Positions 1 to 8,247 are shown, counted from the stretch's first letter. The stretch: DNA of 41,364 bases from Bacillota bacterium (GCA_018903255.1 JAHIQT010000204.1:1-41364), one strand, 5' to 3'. Program-made: numbers and translations. The notes: generated by a model not told the origin, from the letters alone.

Positions 1-126
1 CACTATAGCAATGGTCTAGCGGAAGGCACCATAAACAAAATAAAAGTGATTAAGAGGATTATGTATGGGCGGTGTGGATTTGAAATGTTACGCCGCAAGA
101 TACTGTTGAACAGCAAGATCAATTAA
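1..126 (+). mobile_element. ISL3-like transposase, C-terminal remnant (cut by window edge)
   Basis: The plus strand is open from base 1 to a TAA at 124-126 and encodes 41 residues. They include the pattern YSNGLAEG, then NKIKVIKR, then MYGR, then a Leu/Arg-rich end. That order (NG-x-x-EG, NKIK, KR, YG) is the usual C-terminus of ISL3-type DDE transposases. The upstream part lies outside the window, so completeness cannot be judged. No terminal inverted repeat is obvious in the 70 bases before the next gene. It converges with the AT-rich minus-strand gene beside it, which suggests that gene arrived with or near a mobile element. Confidence 0.6.
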
Positions 127-196
127 CTTCGGAAAGAACCCAGGATAGGTTAGCAGCAACAATAAAGAAAGCGTTTTTGGCATAAATTACCTCCGT

Positions 197-1711
197 CTAT
201 TTTGAATTTCTTAGAAAATTATATAGTTCTAATGGGATTCTCGGATAGTTAAGATACTTTAGAAGTTCTGTATATACTAACGGTTGCTTTTTATATTTAA
301 GAATTAACCATTTGAAACAAATTGGTTTTGTGATCCATTGCCCCTTCTTGTTTTTAACAATTTTCAGTCTAATACTTTCTTCATCATCATTCGCAAGAGT
401 TTTACTAATCGATTCTGAATATTCTACTGTTTGAAACACATCTACTCCATGGATTAACTCGATATGCTCATCTCGGCAAAGATCTCTTTTAAAGCCAGTT
501 TCTTTTTTTAGAATTATTGAATCATGAAGAAGATTATTTCTAAAAATATTGACAAATACTTTTGTGTAATTCTTGATACAAACACTATTCTCCGTTTTAA
601 TGATTTCTGCAATGTCTATTGAAAAATCATGATTAAACTGATCAGTCATTAAATCAAAATATTGTGTTGTTTCTTTATTTCTAATAACGATAATACCAGT
701 ATTGTTGTGCTTGATTCTTGCCAAAAGTAAATTATAATCAATTTTATAACTCGCTAAATAGTTTGGATTTGGCTTTTCTGGTTCAATAAAATTAAGATTA
801 TCACCGAGTTCTGGATCATTTTTGATTAAAAAATATTTGGTTGATTCCTCTCTATAAAAAATTCGGTGATCTTTTTTTACGCAAGGTGGCCAAATTGGTA
901 TGATATTAGGATTTGCACTTTTTATGTGCATATCCATTTTTAAAAAGAATGCTTTCGCTTCATCGGTTATTTTATCTACGTTAAATTTGTATAAATTTAA
1001 TTTTATATTTTTCGCAAATCCTAAGACACAGATCTTTTTAAAAATAACACCACGGATCGAATTATTGCAAATATTTTCTCGTGACAGGAAATAATACTCA
1101 TCCTTTTCATGTATTCCATTAGCCGTACTTACTTTTTTACAAGCATATTTGTTATAGTAGAAAATAGCTCTGTATTGGGATATCCCATTGACACATTTGA
1201 ACCATTTTTCACTTATCTCTTTGGGTACTTTTTGAGATTGGTATTCAATACGATATTGTTCTTTGATTTGATTTAGTTTTACAAAATAAATTTGATTCGG
1301 CGCAAAATTTTGCTCGTTTATTTCTATCTGTGAAAGACCTCCGCCATTTTCAATTTTAGCGATTAATTTTTCTCTCTGAGCTTCTTTTATTGTACTTAAA
1401 CTTAAACCTGTCAGACCAAGAGCCAAGTAAAACTGACTCAATTCGCTGCACAGATATAAGGCAATGTTTTCCGTTTCGACAATTTTTGTATAGGTAGATA
1501 CTGCTAGTGAATTGCAATAGAAATCACATTCACTTGGGGTGGTACCGTGATGATGTCTAAAATGCACGATTTGTGTTGTCCCATTAATCCAATCAACTTT
1601 CACACCGCAGCAAGGACAGATTAACCTATCCCTATACAATTTACAATTTAGATCATTTGGTTTTATCTGTTTTAGTTCCCCATTATTATTTATATAATTT
1701 GCTATATTCAT
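197..1711 (-). CDS. CoiA-like zinc-motif protein, AT-rich, function unknown
   Basis: A 504-residue protein. Its N-terminus carries CPCCGVKVDW at about residues 32-41, then HFRHHHG and a downstream CDFYC. This C-x-x-C ... H-F-x-H ... C arrangement is typical of the N-terminal domain of CoiA-like (competence) nucleases. The remaining ~430 residues are not recognised: they have no membrane segments and no clear catalytic motif that I can name. The ATG is preceded by a modest AAAGGG site. The gene is strikingly AT-rich next to the GC-richer methyltransferase and helicase upstream, and it lies beside a transposase remnant, so recent acquisition is likely. It is co-directional with the methyltransferase 43 bp upstream and may be co-transcribed. 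A role in DNA uptake or defence is inference only. Confidence 0.5.
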   Translation of the reverse strand: MNIANYINNNGELKQIKPNDLNCKLYRDRLICPCCGVKVDWINGTTQIVHFRHHHGTTPSECDFYCNSLAVSTYTKIVETENIALYLCSELSQFYLALGLTGLSLSTIKEAQREKLIAKIENGGGLSQIEINEQNFAPNQIYFVKLNQIKEQYRIEYQSQKVPKEISEKWFKCVNGISQYRAIFYYNKYACKKVSTANGIHEKDEYYFLSRENICNNSIRGVIFKKICVLGFAKNIKLNLYKFNVDKITDEAKAFFLKMDMHIKSANPNIIPIWPPCVKKDHRIFYREESTKYFLIKNDPELGDNLNFIEPEKPNPNYLASYKIDYNLLLARIKHNNTGIIVIRNKETTQYFDLMTDQFNHDFSIDIAEIIKTENSVCIKNYTKVFVNIFRNNLLHDSIILKKETGFKRDLCRDEHIELIHGVDVFQTVEYSESISKTLANDDEESIRLKIVKNKKGQWITKPICFKWLILKYKKQPLVYTELLKYLNYPRIPLELYNFLRNSK

Positions 1712-1754
1712 CTTTACGTACCCTTTTCAAACTACAATTATTGTTTAAAGAAAG

Positions 1755-2357
1755 TTAGTCATTTACCTTATTCCCAATCACATTCAACCACTTCTCCCCA
1801 TACCGGCCATCTCGCACATCCCCAGTCACAAAGGTCTCCACAACCACCAACCCTGCCACCGGCTCAATCAGCGTCGCCAGCCTTTCCTCATTCAAATCCG
1901 TAAAATACCGGCCGTTCCGCTCCCCTTCAAAATCCCCATATTTAAAGGAAGCATACAAATAACCGCCGGGGCGTAATACCCGGGCGACTTTCCGGAAGAT
2001 CCCGGTCAGTTCGGCATAGGGTACATGAAGCAGCGAGGCGCAGGCCCAGACCCCGTCAAAGGCCGCATCAAAGTCCAGCTCTTCAAAGGTCTGGCAGAGC
2101 ACTGGCTGGCCGATGTAGTCTCCGGCCAGTTTGCAGCAGGCCTGGGAGCCGTCCATGGCGGTGACCTGATAGCCAGCATCCAGAAAGGCTTTGGCATCCC
2201 GGCCGGAACCACAGCCAAGATCGAAGATGTGAGCTTGAATCGGCAGCAGCTTTAAAAAGCGGCGGTGCAGTTTGCCAAGGTCGGCATCGACGGTACCCTG
2301 GACAAAGGTCTGGGCGGATTGGTTGTAGTATTGGAGGGTTTTATTGGGCTTTGTCAT
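1755..2357 (-). CDS. Class I SAM-dependent methyltransferase
   Basis: A 200-residue Rossmann-fold methyltransferase. Motif I (IFDLGCGSGRDAKAF) is at about residues 44-58, an acidic MDGS follows at the end of strand 2, and RVLRPGGYLYASFK is the usual post-motif III segment. Length and layout fit the small Methyltransf_11/25 or TehB-like group. The substrate cannot be read from sequence, and no DNA-methylase DPPY/NPPY motif is present. The start has a good AGGAGAAG site. The gene begins 23 bp after the helicase stop in the same direction, so the two are almost certainly one transcript. Methylation of a small molecule, protein or RNA is more likely than base methylation of DNA. Confidence 0.8.
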   Translation of the reverse strand: MTKPNKTLQYYNQSAQTFVQGTVDADLGKLHRRFLKLLPIQAHIFDLGCGSGRDAKAFLDAGYQVTAMDGSQACCKLAGDYIGQPVLCQTFEELDFDAAFDGVWACASLLHVPYAELTGIFRKVARVLRPGGYLYASFKYGDFEGERNGRYFTDLNEERLATLIEPVAGLVVVETFVTGDVRDGRYGEKWLNVIGNKVND

Positions 2358-2380
2358 GATCTTCTCCTAAAATGGTTTAC

Positions 2381-4924
2381 TTATGGGTTTCGTTTTTTCA
2401 GCCGTTCTTTATAGAAACGCTTGGTACGGTAATCAATGATATCTTTGAAATGCTCAACAAAAACCGGGTTGGCAAGATAACTTTCCAGTTCGGGTGACAA
2501 ACAGAAGCGGTCACCGTTCTGATAAAAGAATTCCCCGGCGGATTGGGCCAGAAAATGGACGGGGTTGCGGTTGGCCAGGCTGACGTATTCTCTTTTACCC
2601 CAGCTCATGGCATTGGCGGTGCTTTTATCGCGGAGCAGATCGACCCGGTTGGAGCCCTTTTCATAGAAGGCCTTAAAGCTCTGGTAAAGATCTTCGTCAT
2701 CAATTTCTGTTTTCATCTGGCCGCCGTTATAAAAAGCCAGCAGCACCGGCATCTTGTAAGTTTTTGACATGGCGGTGTTTTCGATAGTGGTGAGAAAGGC
2801 CTGTCCCGGGGTTCCCAGCAGCTCTTTTTCGGCCGACATTAACTGCCCGATTGTATCGAGAAAGGACAGATAATCGCGGAATGGGTTGAGTTCTTTTTTG
2901 CTGCGGATCGTTTTATAGATCGCTTCATCCAGATGCACGTAGAGATCCAGCCGCAGCGGGCGACGACCCAATTCTTCAGTGATCCGGTAAAACTCATCCA
3001 ATACCCGGTCAGTAATTTTCTTCTGATCCCCGGCCATCTTCTTAAACAGGTCAATCAGCTTAAAATCAAAATCCACCAGGCAGTCGACCGGGTAGTCGGC
3101 TTCTTTGGGCAGCCGGAAACCGCTTTTGCCGGTGGGTTCGGGCTGGGCTTGGCTGGTCAGCAGAAAGGGCACCAGATTGGCTTTTTTATAATTACCGATA
3201 AAATCCAGCACGTTGACATGGTTTTTGCCGCGGGTTTTGCGCAGTCCTCGGCCGAGTTGCTGCAAAAAAACAATCGGTGACTGGGTCGGCCTAAGAAACA
3301 TCACCATATCGAGTTCAGGGATATCGAGCCCCTCGTTAAACATATCAACAGAGAAAATGACCGCAAGCTTTCCGGTTTTTAACTCGCTGATGGCCGCTTC
3401 GCGTTCCTTGACCAGTTCCTGGTATGGCTCATTGACGGTGCCGCTAATCACCGCACAGCAACTGATCCCCTGCTCCCGGAAATAGCCGGTCATATAGAGG
3501 GCGTGGCGGCGGTTGATACAGAAGCCCAGGGCCCGGCGGCTGCCGTATTTGCCGTAGTGCTTAAAAATCAGGTTGCCGCGTTTATTGATACTGGCCAGTT
3601 GGCCCAGCTGCTCGCTGTCATACTGACCGCTACGGAAGTCGACCTGGTCATAATCCAGATCGTCATAGATGCCGTAGTAGCGGAAGGGCACCAGCCAGCC
3701 CTTGTTGATGGCTTCTTTAAGGCGGACCTCGTAAACGACGTTGTAGTCGCAGAGGGCAAAAACATCCTGATTATCCAGCCGCTCGGGGGTGGCGGTGAGT
3801 CCCAGTAAAAACTTGGGCCGGAAGTAATCGATGATGTTCTGATAATAGTCGGACACGGCGTGATGGAATTCATCGATGATCAGATAGTCAAAGGCATCCG
3901 GGGCAAAGGGGCCGTTGTCCAGATAGGCAGGATTCCCCAGGGTCTGCACCGAGGCGAAAATAATGTCCGCAGCGGTGTCTTTCCGGCTGCCATTAAAGTG
4001 GCCGGTGGTCAGCTCGCAGCGGACACATTTAAAGCTGTGTTCGGCCTGGCTGAGGATTTCGTCGCGGTGGGCGACGAACAGAATCCGCGAAAAATCGCGG
4101 GAGTCAAAGGCAGCCAGAAAGGTTTTGCCAATCCCGGTGGCGGCAACAATCAGACCCTTGTCGAGCTTTTCGCGGCGAAAGTTTTTAAGGGCATAAAGGG
4201 CTTCCACCTGGGCGCCGGTCGGTTGGGGAAAGGCAATCAGTGGCGGCGGCGCGGGCATAAGCGGAGCGACGATAAAGGCCGCCTGCCCCTGGGCGACGCG
4301 GTCATTCACTTCGGCCACGTCGCTGGCCGTTTCGCTGGCCGCCTCACTTTCTTCGATTTGCTGGATAATTTTGGGGCGAATCCATTGTTTGGAGTATTTT
4401 TTGAGCTCGGCATCATCAATGATCAGGGAATGATTGGCCAGCAGTTCTTCAAAGGTATGACGGAAGTATTCGCAATCACTAGGGTGCTCCCGGGAGTTAA
4501 GCCGATAATTCCACTCAATCCCATTGGTCAGGGCAGATTTTGACAGGTTGGAGGAACCGACAAAGACTTCTTCGTAATCGGGATAGCGAAAAAAGTAGGC
4601 TTTGGCGTGGAAGGAATGATTGGCAACATTATAAAAGCGCAGCTCCAGCCGGTCGCCCAGGGCATCCTTGAGCAGATACAGGGCTTCAGGCTGGGTGATG
4701 TTTAAATAATTGCCGCAGAGAATCCGGATCTTGACACCTTTATCGGCGGCGGTTTTGAGATCATCGAGCACCAGCTTAATACCTGAGACCATTAAAAAAG
4801 ATACATTGATGTCAATTTGTTGGGCTTCGGTAAACGCTTTCTTGAGGTGCGGATAAAGGTGGTCGCTGGCACCGGTGACGCAATTTGGATTAAATGGACT
4901 GGCGCCGATCTGATATGTTCCCAT
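2381..4924 (-). CDS. PLD-family nuclease / superfamily 2 helicase fusion
   Basis: An 847-residue fusion. Residues ~1-185 form a phospholipase D-like domain with HAK (H106, K108) followed by GSSNLS at 123-128, the HKD signature of PLD nucleases. A linker rich in Ala, Glu and Pro leads to a superfamily 2 helicase core: Walker A ATGIGKT at 262-268, DEFH at 351-354, LTATP at 376-380 and QQLGRGLR at 555-562. About 260 C-terminal residues of DUF3427-like position follow, but I cannot confirm that family by eye. One HKD motif suggests dimeric PLD activity. Such PLD-helicase fusions are found in repair, restriction and defence settings. A TTGGCA-N17-TATAAT promoter lies about 130 bp upstream, and the start has AGAGGAAG. 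The downstream methyltransferase is likely co-transcribed. Confidence 0.85.
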   Translation of the reverse strand: MGTYQIGASPFNPNCVTGASDHLYPHLKKAFTEAQQIDINVSFLMVSGIKLVLDDLKTAADKGVKIRILCGNYLNITQPEALYLLKDALGDRLELRFYNVANHSFHAKAYFFRYPDYEEVFVGSSNLSKSALTNGIEWNYRLNSREHPSDCEYFRHTFEELLANHSLIIDDAELKKYSKQWIRPKIIQQIEESEAASETASDVAEVNDRVAQGQAAFIVAPLMPAPPPLIAFPQPTGAQVEALYALKNFRREKLDKGLIVAATGIGKTFLAAFDSRDFSRILFVAHRDEILSQAEHSFKCVRCELTTGHFNGSRKDTAADIIFASVQTLGNPAYLDNGPFAPDAFDYLIIDEFHHAVSDYYQNIIDYFRPKFLLGLTATPERLDNQDVFALCDYNVVYEVRLKEAINKGWLVPFRYYGIYDDLDYDQVDFRSGQYDSEQLGQLASINKRGNLIFKHYGKYGSRRALGFCINRRHALYMTGYFREQGISCCAVISGTVNEPYQELVKEREAAISELKTGKLAVIFSVDMFNEGLDIPELDMVMFLRPTQSPIVFLQQLGRGLRKTRGKNHVNVLDFIGNYKKANLVPFLLTSQAQPEPTGKSGFRLPKEADYPVDCLVDFDFKLIDLFKKMAGDQKKITDRVLDEFYRITEELGRRPLRLDLYVHLDEAIYKTIRSKKELNPFRDYLSFLDTIGQLMSAEKELLGTPGQAFLTTIENTAMSKTYKMPVLLAFYNGGQMKTEIDDEDLYQSFKAFYEKGSNRVDLLRDKSTANAMSWGKREYVSLANRNPVHFLAQSAGEFFYQNGDRFCLSPELESYLANPVFVEHFKDIIDYRTKRFYKERLKKRNP

Positions 4925-5051
4925 GGCTTCCTCTTTCTGTCTTTGTTACTGCACCCGCTTGCCGGCGCATTGGTAATAGCGCCCCGGCTTGGATGGTTTG
5001 ATATTGTTAAGAATAAATGTTTTTTTCGTGAATGTTAGACTTGCTTTTTCC

Positions 5052-5080
5052 ATTATACGCCATTCTCACAAATATGCCAA
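5052..5080 (-). promoter_or_regulatory. SigmaA-type promoter for the helicase operon
   Basis: On the minus strand TTGGCA is followed after 17 bases by TATAAT, close to the vegetative consensus, about 130 bp upstream of the helicase ATG. A homologous promoter (TTTGCA-N17-TATAAT) precedes radC. The two lie in paralogous intergenic segments. Confidence 0.7.
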
Positions 5081-5142
5081 AACATATCAGGTGTAAATTA
5101 TCGCCTTTTTCTGCTTTTTTAAAAAACTTTGACATATGCTAA

Positions 5143-5176
5143 AAATTCCGGTGTGAATTACTGCTTCACACCGGAA
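5143..5176 (-). terminator. Terminator of the OB-fold lipoprotein gene
   Basis: TTCCGGTGTGAA pairs perfectly with TTCACACCGGAA around a 7-base loop. Read on the minus strand the hairpin is followed by a short T run (TTTTTAGC). It lies about 110 bp downstream of the lipoprotein stop. Confidence 0.8.
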
Positions 5177-5283
5177 GAACCACGGTCTTTGACGGTAACC
5201 GGTTCGTTTTTTACGGCAAACTGGGCTGTTTTAAGCTTATGTGCTTTTGTCAAATCGCCGCCATATCGTCTGGGGCTTGTTGC

Positions 5284-5811
5284 TTAGACATTGATCCCGT
5301 AATAGAGTGCCAGCATTCCCGGGATGGTGATGTTTCCACCCATGGTCGAATCGTATGAAATGGTACCGCCGTATTTACCCCAGAAGGTTACCCTGTCACC
5401 GTCTAGGATTTGGCCTTGATCGAAGCTGCCCTGGTAGAAAATCATCACAATCTGATCGTAATCGTCATTAAGTTTCAGCCGGTAGATACTGCCGCTTTCG
5501 TCTTCGGTCACCTGGATGATCTCGCCGGACATCACCAGTTGTTTGGCCACATTGCGGTCGGGAAAACGGGCTAGTTCATCATAGGGCACGGAGCCGCAGG
5601 CGGCTTTGAATTCGCCCGGGGTTGGCTCCAGTGCGACTGGCGTAACGGGTTTTGTTTCGCTGCTGGTCGTGCTGGGTTTGGTTTCGGTTGTCGCCGTTTC
5701 TTCGGTTTCGCGGGTGGGATTGGAGCCGATCTGTTTTGGCTTTTCGGCTTGACTGCATCCCGCTGTTAACACCAGCATCAGAACCACCATCATAATAAAT
5801 TTTTGTTTCAT
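5284..5811 (-). CDS. Lipoprotein with OB-fold (tRNA_anti-like) domain
   Basis: The start at 5811 is chosen because AGAGGTAAGAAA directly precedes this ATG; an in-frame ATG 36 bases upstream lacks such a site. The product is 175 residues. It opens with MKQKFIMMVVLMLVLTAGC, a lipoprotein signal with lipobox LTAGC, then a Thr/Glu/Ser/Pro-rich linker of ~50 residues. The C-terminal ~110 residues (YDELARFPDRN, VMSGEIIQVTED, NDDYDQIVMIFY, GDRVTFWGKYGG, ITIPGM) have the strand pattern of tRNA_anti-like OB-fold domains that are common in Firmicute lipoproteins. It is probably membrane-anchored and extracytoplasmic; its ligand is unknown. The gene has its own terminator and lies in a segment whose flanks are paralogous to those of the DUF4352 gene. 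Confidence 0.75.
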   Translation of the reverse strand: MKQKFIMMVVLMLVLTAGCSQAEKPKQIGSNPTRETEETATTETKPSTTSSETKPVTPVALEPTPGEFKAACGSVPYDELARFPDRNVAKQLVMSGEIIQVTEDESGSIYRLKLNDDYDQIVMIFYQGSFDQGQILDGDRVTFWGKYGGTISYDSTMGGNITIPGMLALYYGINV

Positions 5812-5860
5812 TTTCTTACCTCTTTCCATCTTTGATGGCTTTATCATACAACACCGATTT

Positions 5861-6003
5861 GGTCAAAAATGGGACAGGTGCGACATTTTTTCAAGTTTTT
5901 CTCAAAAAATAAAAAAACCGCCCGGCCATCAATGGCAATCGATGGACGGGCGTGATCACGCTTCGAGACTAACGATAAAGCGGCTTAACCGGAGCTGTCT
6001 TTA
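5861..6003 (-). repeat. Paralogous upstream flank, copy 1
   Basis: The 20-base block at 5861-5880 (GGTCAAAAATGGGACAGGTG) recurs exactly at 9395-9414. Similarity resumes further right: CGCTTCGAGACTAACGATAAAGCG here and CGCTTCGCTTCTAAGCGATAAAGCG at about 9470-9500, then GTCTT in both. Each copy lies immediately upstream of a minus-strand secreted-protein gene, so it probably contains the promoter region. I could not place a well-spaced -35/-10 pair with confidence. Confidence 0.6.
5918..5954 (-). terminator. Terminator after the truncated radC copy
   Basis: The minus strand reads GCCCGTCCATC, a loop, then GATGGCCGGGC followed by GGTTTTTTTA. This is a strong GC stem with a T run, placed to end transcripts from the Rpn gene and the radC fragment before the lipoprotein promoter region. 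Confidence 0.75.
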
Positions 6004-6234
6004 CAAGATCCGGTTCTCGGCAAAACTATAATACCCTTCCCCGGCGACAATAATATGATCGACCACGCTAATGGCAATCGCTTCGGTAGCGGCTTTAATT
6101 TTCTTGGTCACCGCCACATCAGCGGCTGAGGGCTGGCGGCTGCCGCCGGGGTGGTTGTGGGCCAGGATGATGCTGGCGGCCTGGTGGCGCAGGGCTGTTT
6201 CGACAATCAGCCGGGGGTAGACCGGGGCTTCGTT
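6001..6234 (-). pseudogene. Truncated radC (3' 232 bp only)
   Basis: Bases 6003-6234 match the last 232 bases of the intact radC at 7392-7623, with five differences that I can count. Four of the five are synonymous in the RadC frame; the other is a Ser/Thr exchange. The fragment encodes the C-terminal ~77 residues, including the HNHPGG JAMM motif, and ends with TAA where the intact gene has TGA. It has no start. The bias to synonymous change suggests it derives from a once-functional second radC allele and is not a decayed copy of the neighbour. The break point coincides with the 3' flank of the Rpn gene. Confidence 0.9.
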
Positions 6235-6254
6235 TCATTAATCAAAGCCCCGGT
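6221..6254. repeat. Inverted repeat at the radC-fragment / Rpn junction
   Basis: ACCGGGGCTT at 6221-6230 and its exact complement AAGCCCCGGT at 6245-6254 enclose a 14-base loop. The left arm is native radC sequence, while the right arm belongs to the Rpn 3' flank. The junction of the duplicated radC tail therefore falls inside this hairpin. No T run follows, so it is not an ordinary terminator. Confidence 0.7.
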
Positions 6255-6259
6255 GTAAA

Positions 6260-7270
6260 TCACAGTCCCAGAAACTTCTTGACATCTTCGATGCTCTTGA
6301 AGTTGTCGATTTCTTCATGCAACGTTTCCAAAGTGATTAAGTCCAATTGAGAGATTTTTTCACGATATTCGGTGGGCAGAATCCCAAATTTCTTGGACAA
6401 GGCTTTGATTGCCATTTTGGCATAAGCCAGTGCTTCACCTTGTTCAAGGCCTTTTTCAAATCCTTCTTCTCTTAAAACTTCAGCTAATGTCATGGTTACT
6501 TCACTCCCTTTCTTATAGGTTACTTCTAATTGCTTAATAACGGTATTCAATTGATCCCTTGAAAGCTGGGGTCCCGATGACAGGATGTAGCGCATGCAGG
6601 TTTCAAAATACTGAAGACCTGTTTCTTTTTCCTCCAACTCATCCAGAGATCTGGCTGCCTTGAAAATCGTTTCAAGAAATTCCTGACTGTTTTTCTTGAA
6701 AATGTCTCTGAAAATCGATAATGCAATCGTCAATTCTGCATTCCCTTTAATTTCTTCATCTGAAAACTGCGATAAATCATAGATCAGATAATGATAATTC
6801 GGGGTCAATTGTTTGACTTCTTCTGGTAGCACGTCAAAATTCATAATCAGATCGCTGAGCATGGAACCGATTTTCCATTTCGTTTTCCCATGGTAGATCA
6901 CCAGCGGGATGATCACCGGGATATGGGTGTCATTTTCCCGATTGACTTTCTGGTTCCATATCCGAATCACATACGTCAATAACTGCAGCGCAACCATTCT
7001 ATCCGGATAACTCTTATGTTCAAAGAGAAAATAAAGATACCCGTCTCTTTGATTGATTTTTGTCCTGAACAACATGTCTGAGAATACCTCACTGAGTTCT
7101 TCATCGACATGACTGCCATTCTGAATTTCAAGATCATTCAGATCAATTATTTTTAAAATCGGTTCTGGCAGGTAGTTCTCGATAAAATCTCTGGCCACTC
7201 CCGGATTAGAGAATGTTTCCTTGAAAAACTTGTCATGGGGATTCTGTATTTTTGACGCACTATCTTTCAT
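6260..7270 (-). CDS. Rpn-family recombination-promoting nuclease (PD-(D/E)XK, YhgA-like)
   Basis: A 336-residue protein opening with NPHDKFFKETFSNPG, the hallmark of the Rpn/YhgA 'putative transposase' family. The PD-(D/E)XK residues are visible: D65 in VFSDML and E84-x-K86 in LFEHKS. The middle segment (IPVIIPLVIYHGKTKWK, LIYDLSQFSDEEIKGN) is also typical. The C-terminal third has EKGLEQGEA and a coiled helical end, as in other members. Rpn proteins of E. coli promote RecA-independent recombination and show DNA endonuclease activity. Length is normal, so the gene looks intact; the start has AAGAAGGTGAATGA. It lies between intact radC and a duplicated radC tail, an arrangement that suggests insertion or recombination at the radC 3' end. 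Confidence 0.88.
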   Translation of the reverse strand: MKDSASKIQNPHDKFFKETFSNPGVARDFIENYLPEPILKIIDLNDLEIQNGSHVDEELSEVFSDMLFRTKINQRDGYLYFLFEHKSYPDRMVALQLLTYVIRIWNQKVNRENDTHIPVIIPLVIYHGKTKWKIGSMLSDLIMNFDVLPEEVKQLTPNYHYLIYDLSQFSDEEIKGNAELTIALSIFRDIFKKNSQEFLETIFKAARSLDELEEKETGLQYFETCMRYILSSGPQLSRDQLNTVIKQLEVTYKKGSEVTMTLAEVLREEGFEKGLEQGEALAYAKMAIKALSKKFGILPTEYREKISQLDLITLETLHEEIDNFKSIEDVKKFLGL

Positions 7271-7389
7271 TCATTCACCTTCTTAATCATCATTGTAAGT
7301 GATTTCCCTTTAAAATGCTATAATAATTGATAATTCAAAAACCAATTTCCAGCGCTAGCAGACATTTCATTTTGGTATCAGTCTCTTTT

Positions 7390-8079
7390 TCACAAGATCC
7401 GGTTCTCGGCAAAACTATAATAGCCTTCCCCGGCGACAATAATATGATCGACCACGGTAATGGCAATCGCTTCGGTAGCGGCTTTAATTTTCTTGGTCAC
7501 CGCCACATCAGCGGCTGAGGGCTGGCGGCTGCCGCCGGGATGGTTGTGGGCCAGGATGATGCTGGCGGCCTGGTGGCGCAGGGCGGTTTCGACAATCAGG
7601 CGGGGGTAGACCGGGGCTTCGTTGATGGTGCCCTCATGGAGCAGGGTGGCCTGGTTGACCTGGTTCTGGCTGTCCAGGCAAATCACATAAAAAGCCTCGT
7701 TGAGGCGGCCGGTAAAGAGCGCCATGGTGTACTCGCCGGCGGCGGTGGTGCTGCTAAGCACCGCCTTTTGCTTAAACTTACCCTGCTGATAACGGCGCGC
7801 CAGGGCGGGCATCAGCGACAGCAGCAGGGCGGTGTTTTCGGTGACCCCGGCCTGGCTGCAGAGATCTCGCGGATCGGCATCAAAGACCCCTGACAGCGAG
7901 CCGTAATGGCCGATCAGGGCATGGGCCAGTTCGTTGGTATCCTTCATCGGAATGCAATAAAAGAGCAGCAGCTCTAGAATCTGATGATCTTCAAAAGAGT
8001 CGATGCCTTCCTTGATAACCCGGGTCTTGACCCGCTGGCGATGGCCTTTGTGGGGGTTTTTATCCTTGTTTTTATCCAT
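7390..8079 (-). CDS. radC: RadC-family JAMM-domain protein
   Basis: A 229-residue RadC-like protein, the usual length. Residues ~1-100 form the helical UPF0758 N-terminal region (GHRQRVKTR, ILELLLFYCIP, LAHALIGHYGSLSGVFDA). Residues ~105-229 form the JAB/MPN domain with H178-x-H180-PGG and D191 (SAAD), the metal-ligand pattern of JAMM proteases. The RadC name reflects an old repair assignment; its biochemical role is unsettled, and the gene often marks mobile regions. A TTTGCA-N17-TATAAT promoter lies about 80 bp upstream, and AAAGGGAC precedes the ATG. Its 3' third is duplicated beyond the Rpn gene. Confidence 0.92.
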   Translation of the reverse strand: MDKNKDKNPHKGHRQRVKTRVIKEGIDSFEDHQILELLLFYCIPMKDTNELAHALIGHYGSLSGVFDADPRDLCSQAGVTENTALLLSLMPALARRYQQGKFKQKAVLSSTTAAGEYTMALFTGRLNEAFYVICLDSQNQVNQATLLHEGTINEAPVYPRLIVETALRHQAASIILAHNHPGGSRQPSAADVAVTKKIKAATEAIAITVVDHIIVAGEGYYSFAENRIL

Positions 8080-8156
8080 TTTTTGTCCCTTTCGCTGGTC
8101 TGGTCAGTCGATTGACCGAAGTGACTGATTAAATGAAAGATTTAACTGATGCTTTA

Positions 8157-8185
8157 ATTATACGGCATTCTGATCATTATGCAAA
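8157..8185 (-). promoter_or_regulatory. SigmaA-type promoter for radC
   Basis: On the minus strand TTTGCA, 17 bases, then TATAAT, about 80 bp upstream of the radC ATG. A near-palindrome GGTCAGTCGATTGACC at about 8103-8118 lies between promoter and gene and could be an operator. The segment is paralogous to the helicase promoter region at about 5048-5176. Confidence 0.65.
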
Positions 8186-8247
8186 ACAGTTCTGCTGTAA
8201 ATTATCGTTTTTTTTGGCTTTTCTAAAACAGTGTCGCTAAAAAAAAT

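Noticed and set aside
3860-4543. Long plus-strand frame opposite the helicase
   Set aside because: It is an antisense shadow of a well-conserved gene, with no ribosome site and no family features. The same holds for plus-strand frames at 9976-10833, 14610-15155 and 21745-22365.
1755-4924. Assignment of the PLD-helicase and methyltransferase to DISARM or another named defence system
   Set aside because: No drmA/B-type partners, DNA-methylase motif or other diagnostic genes are present; only the general class can be supported.
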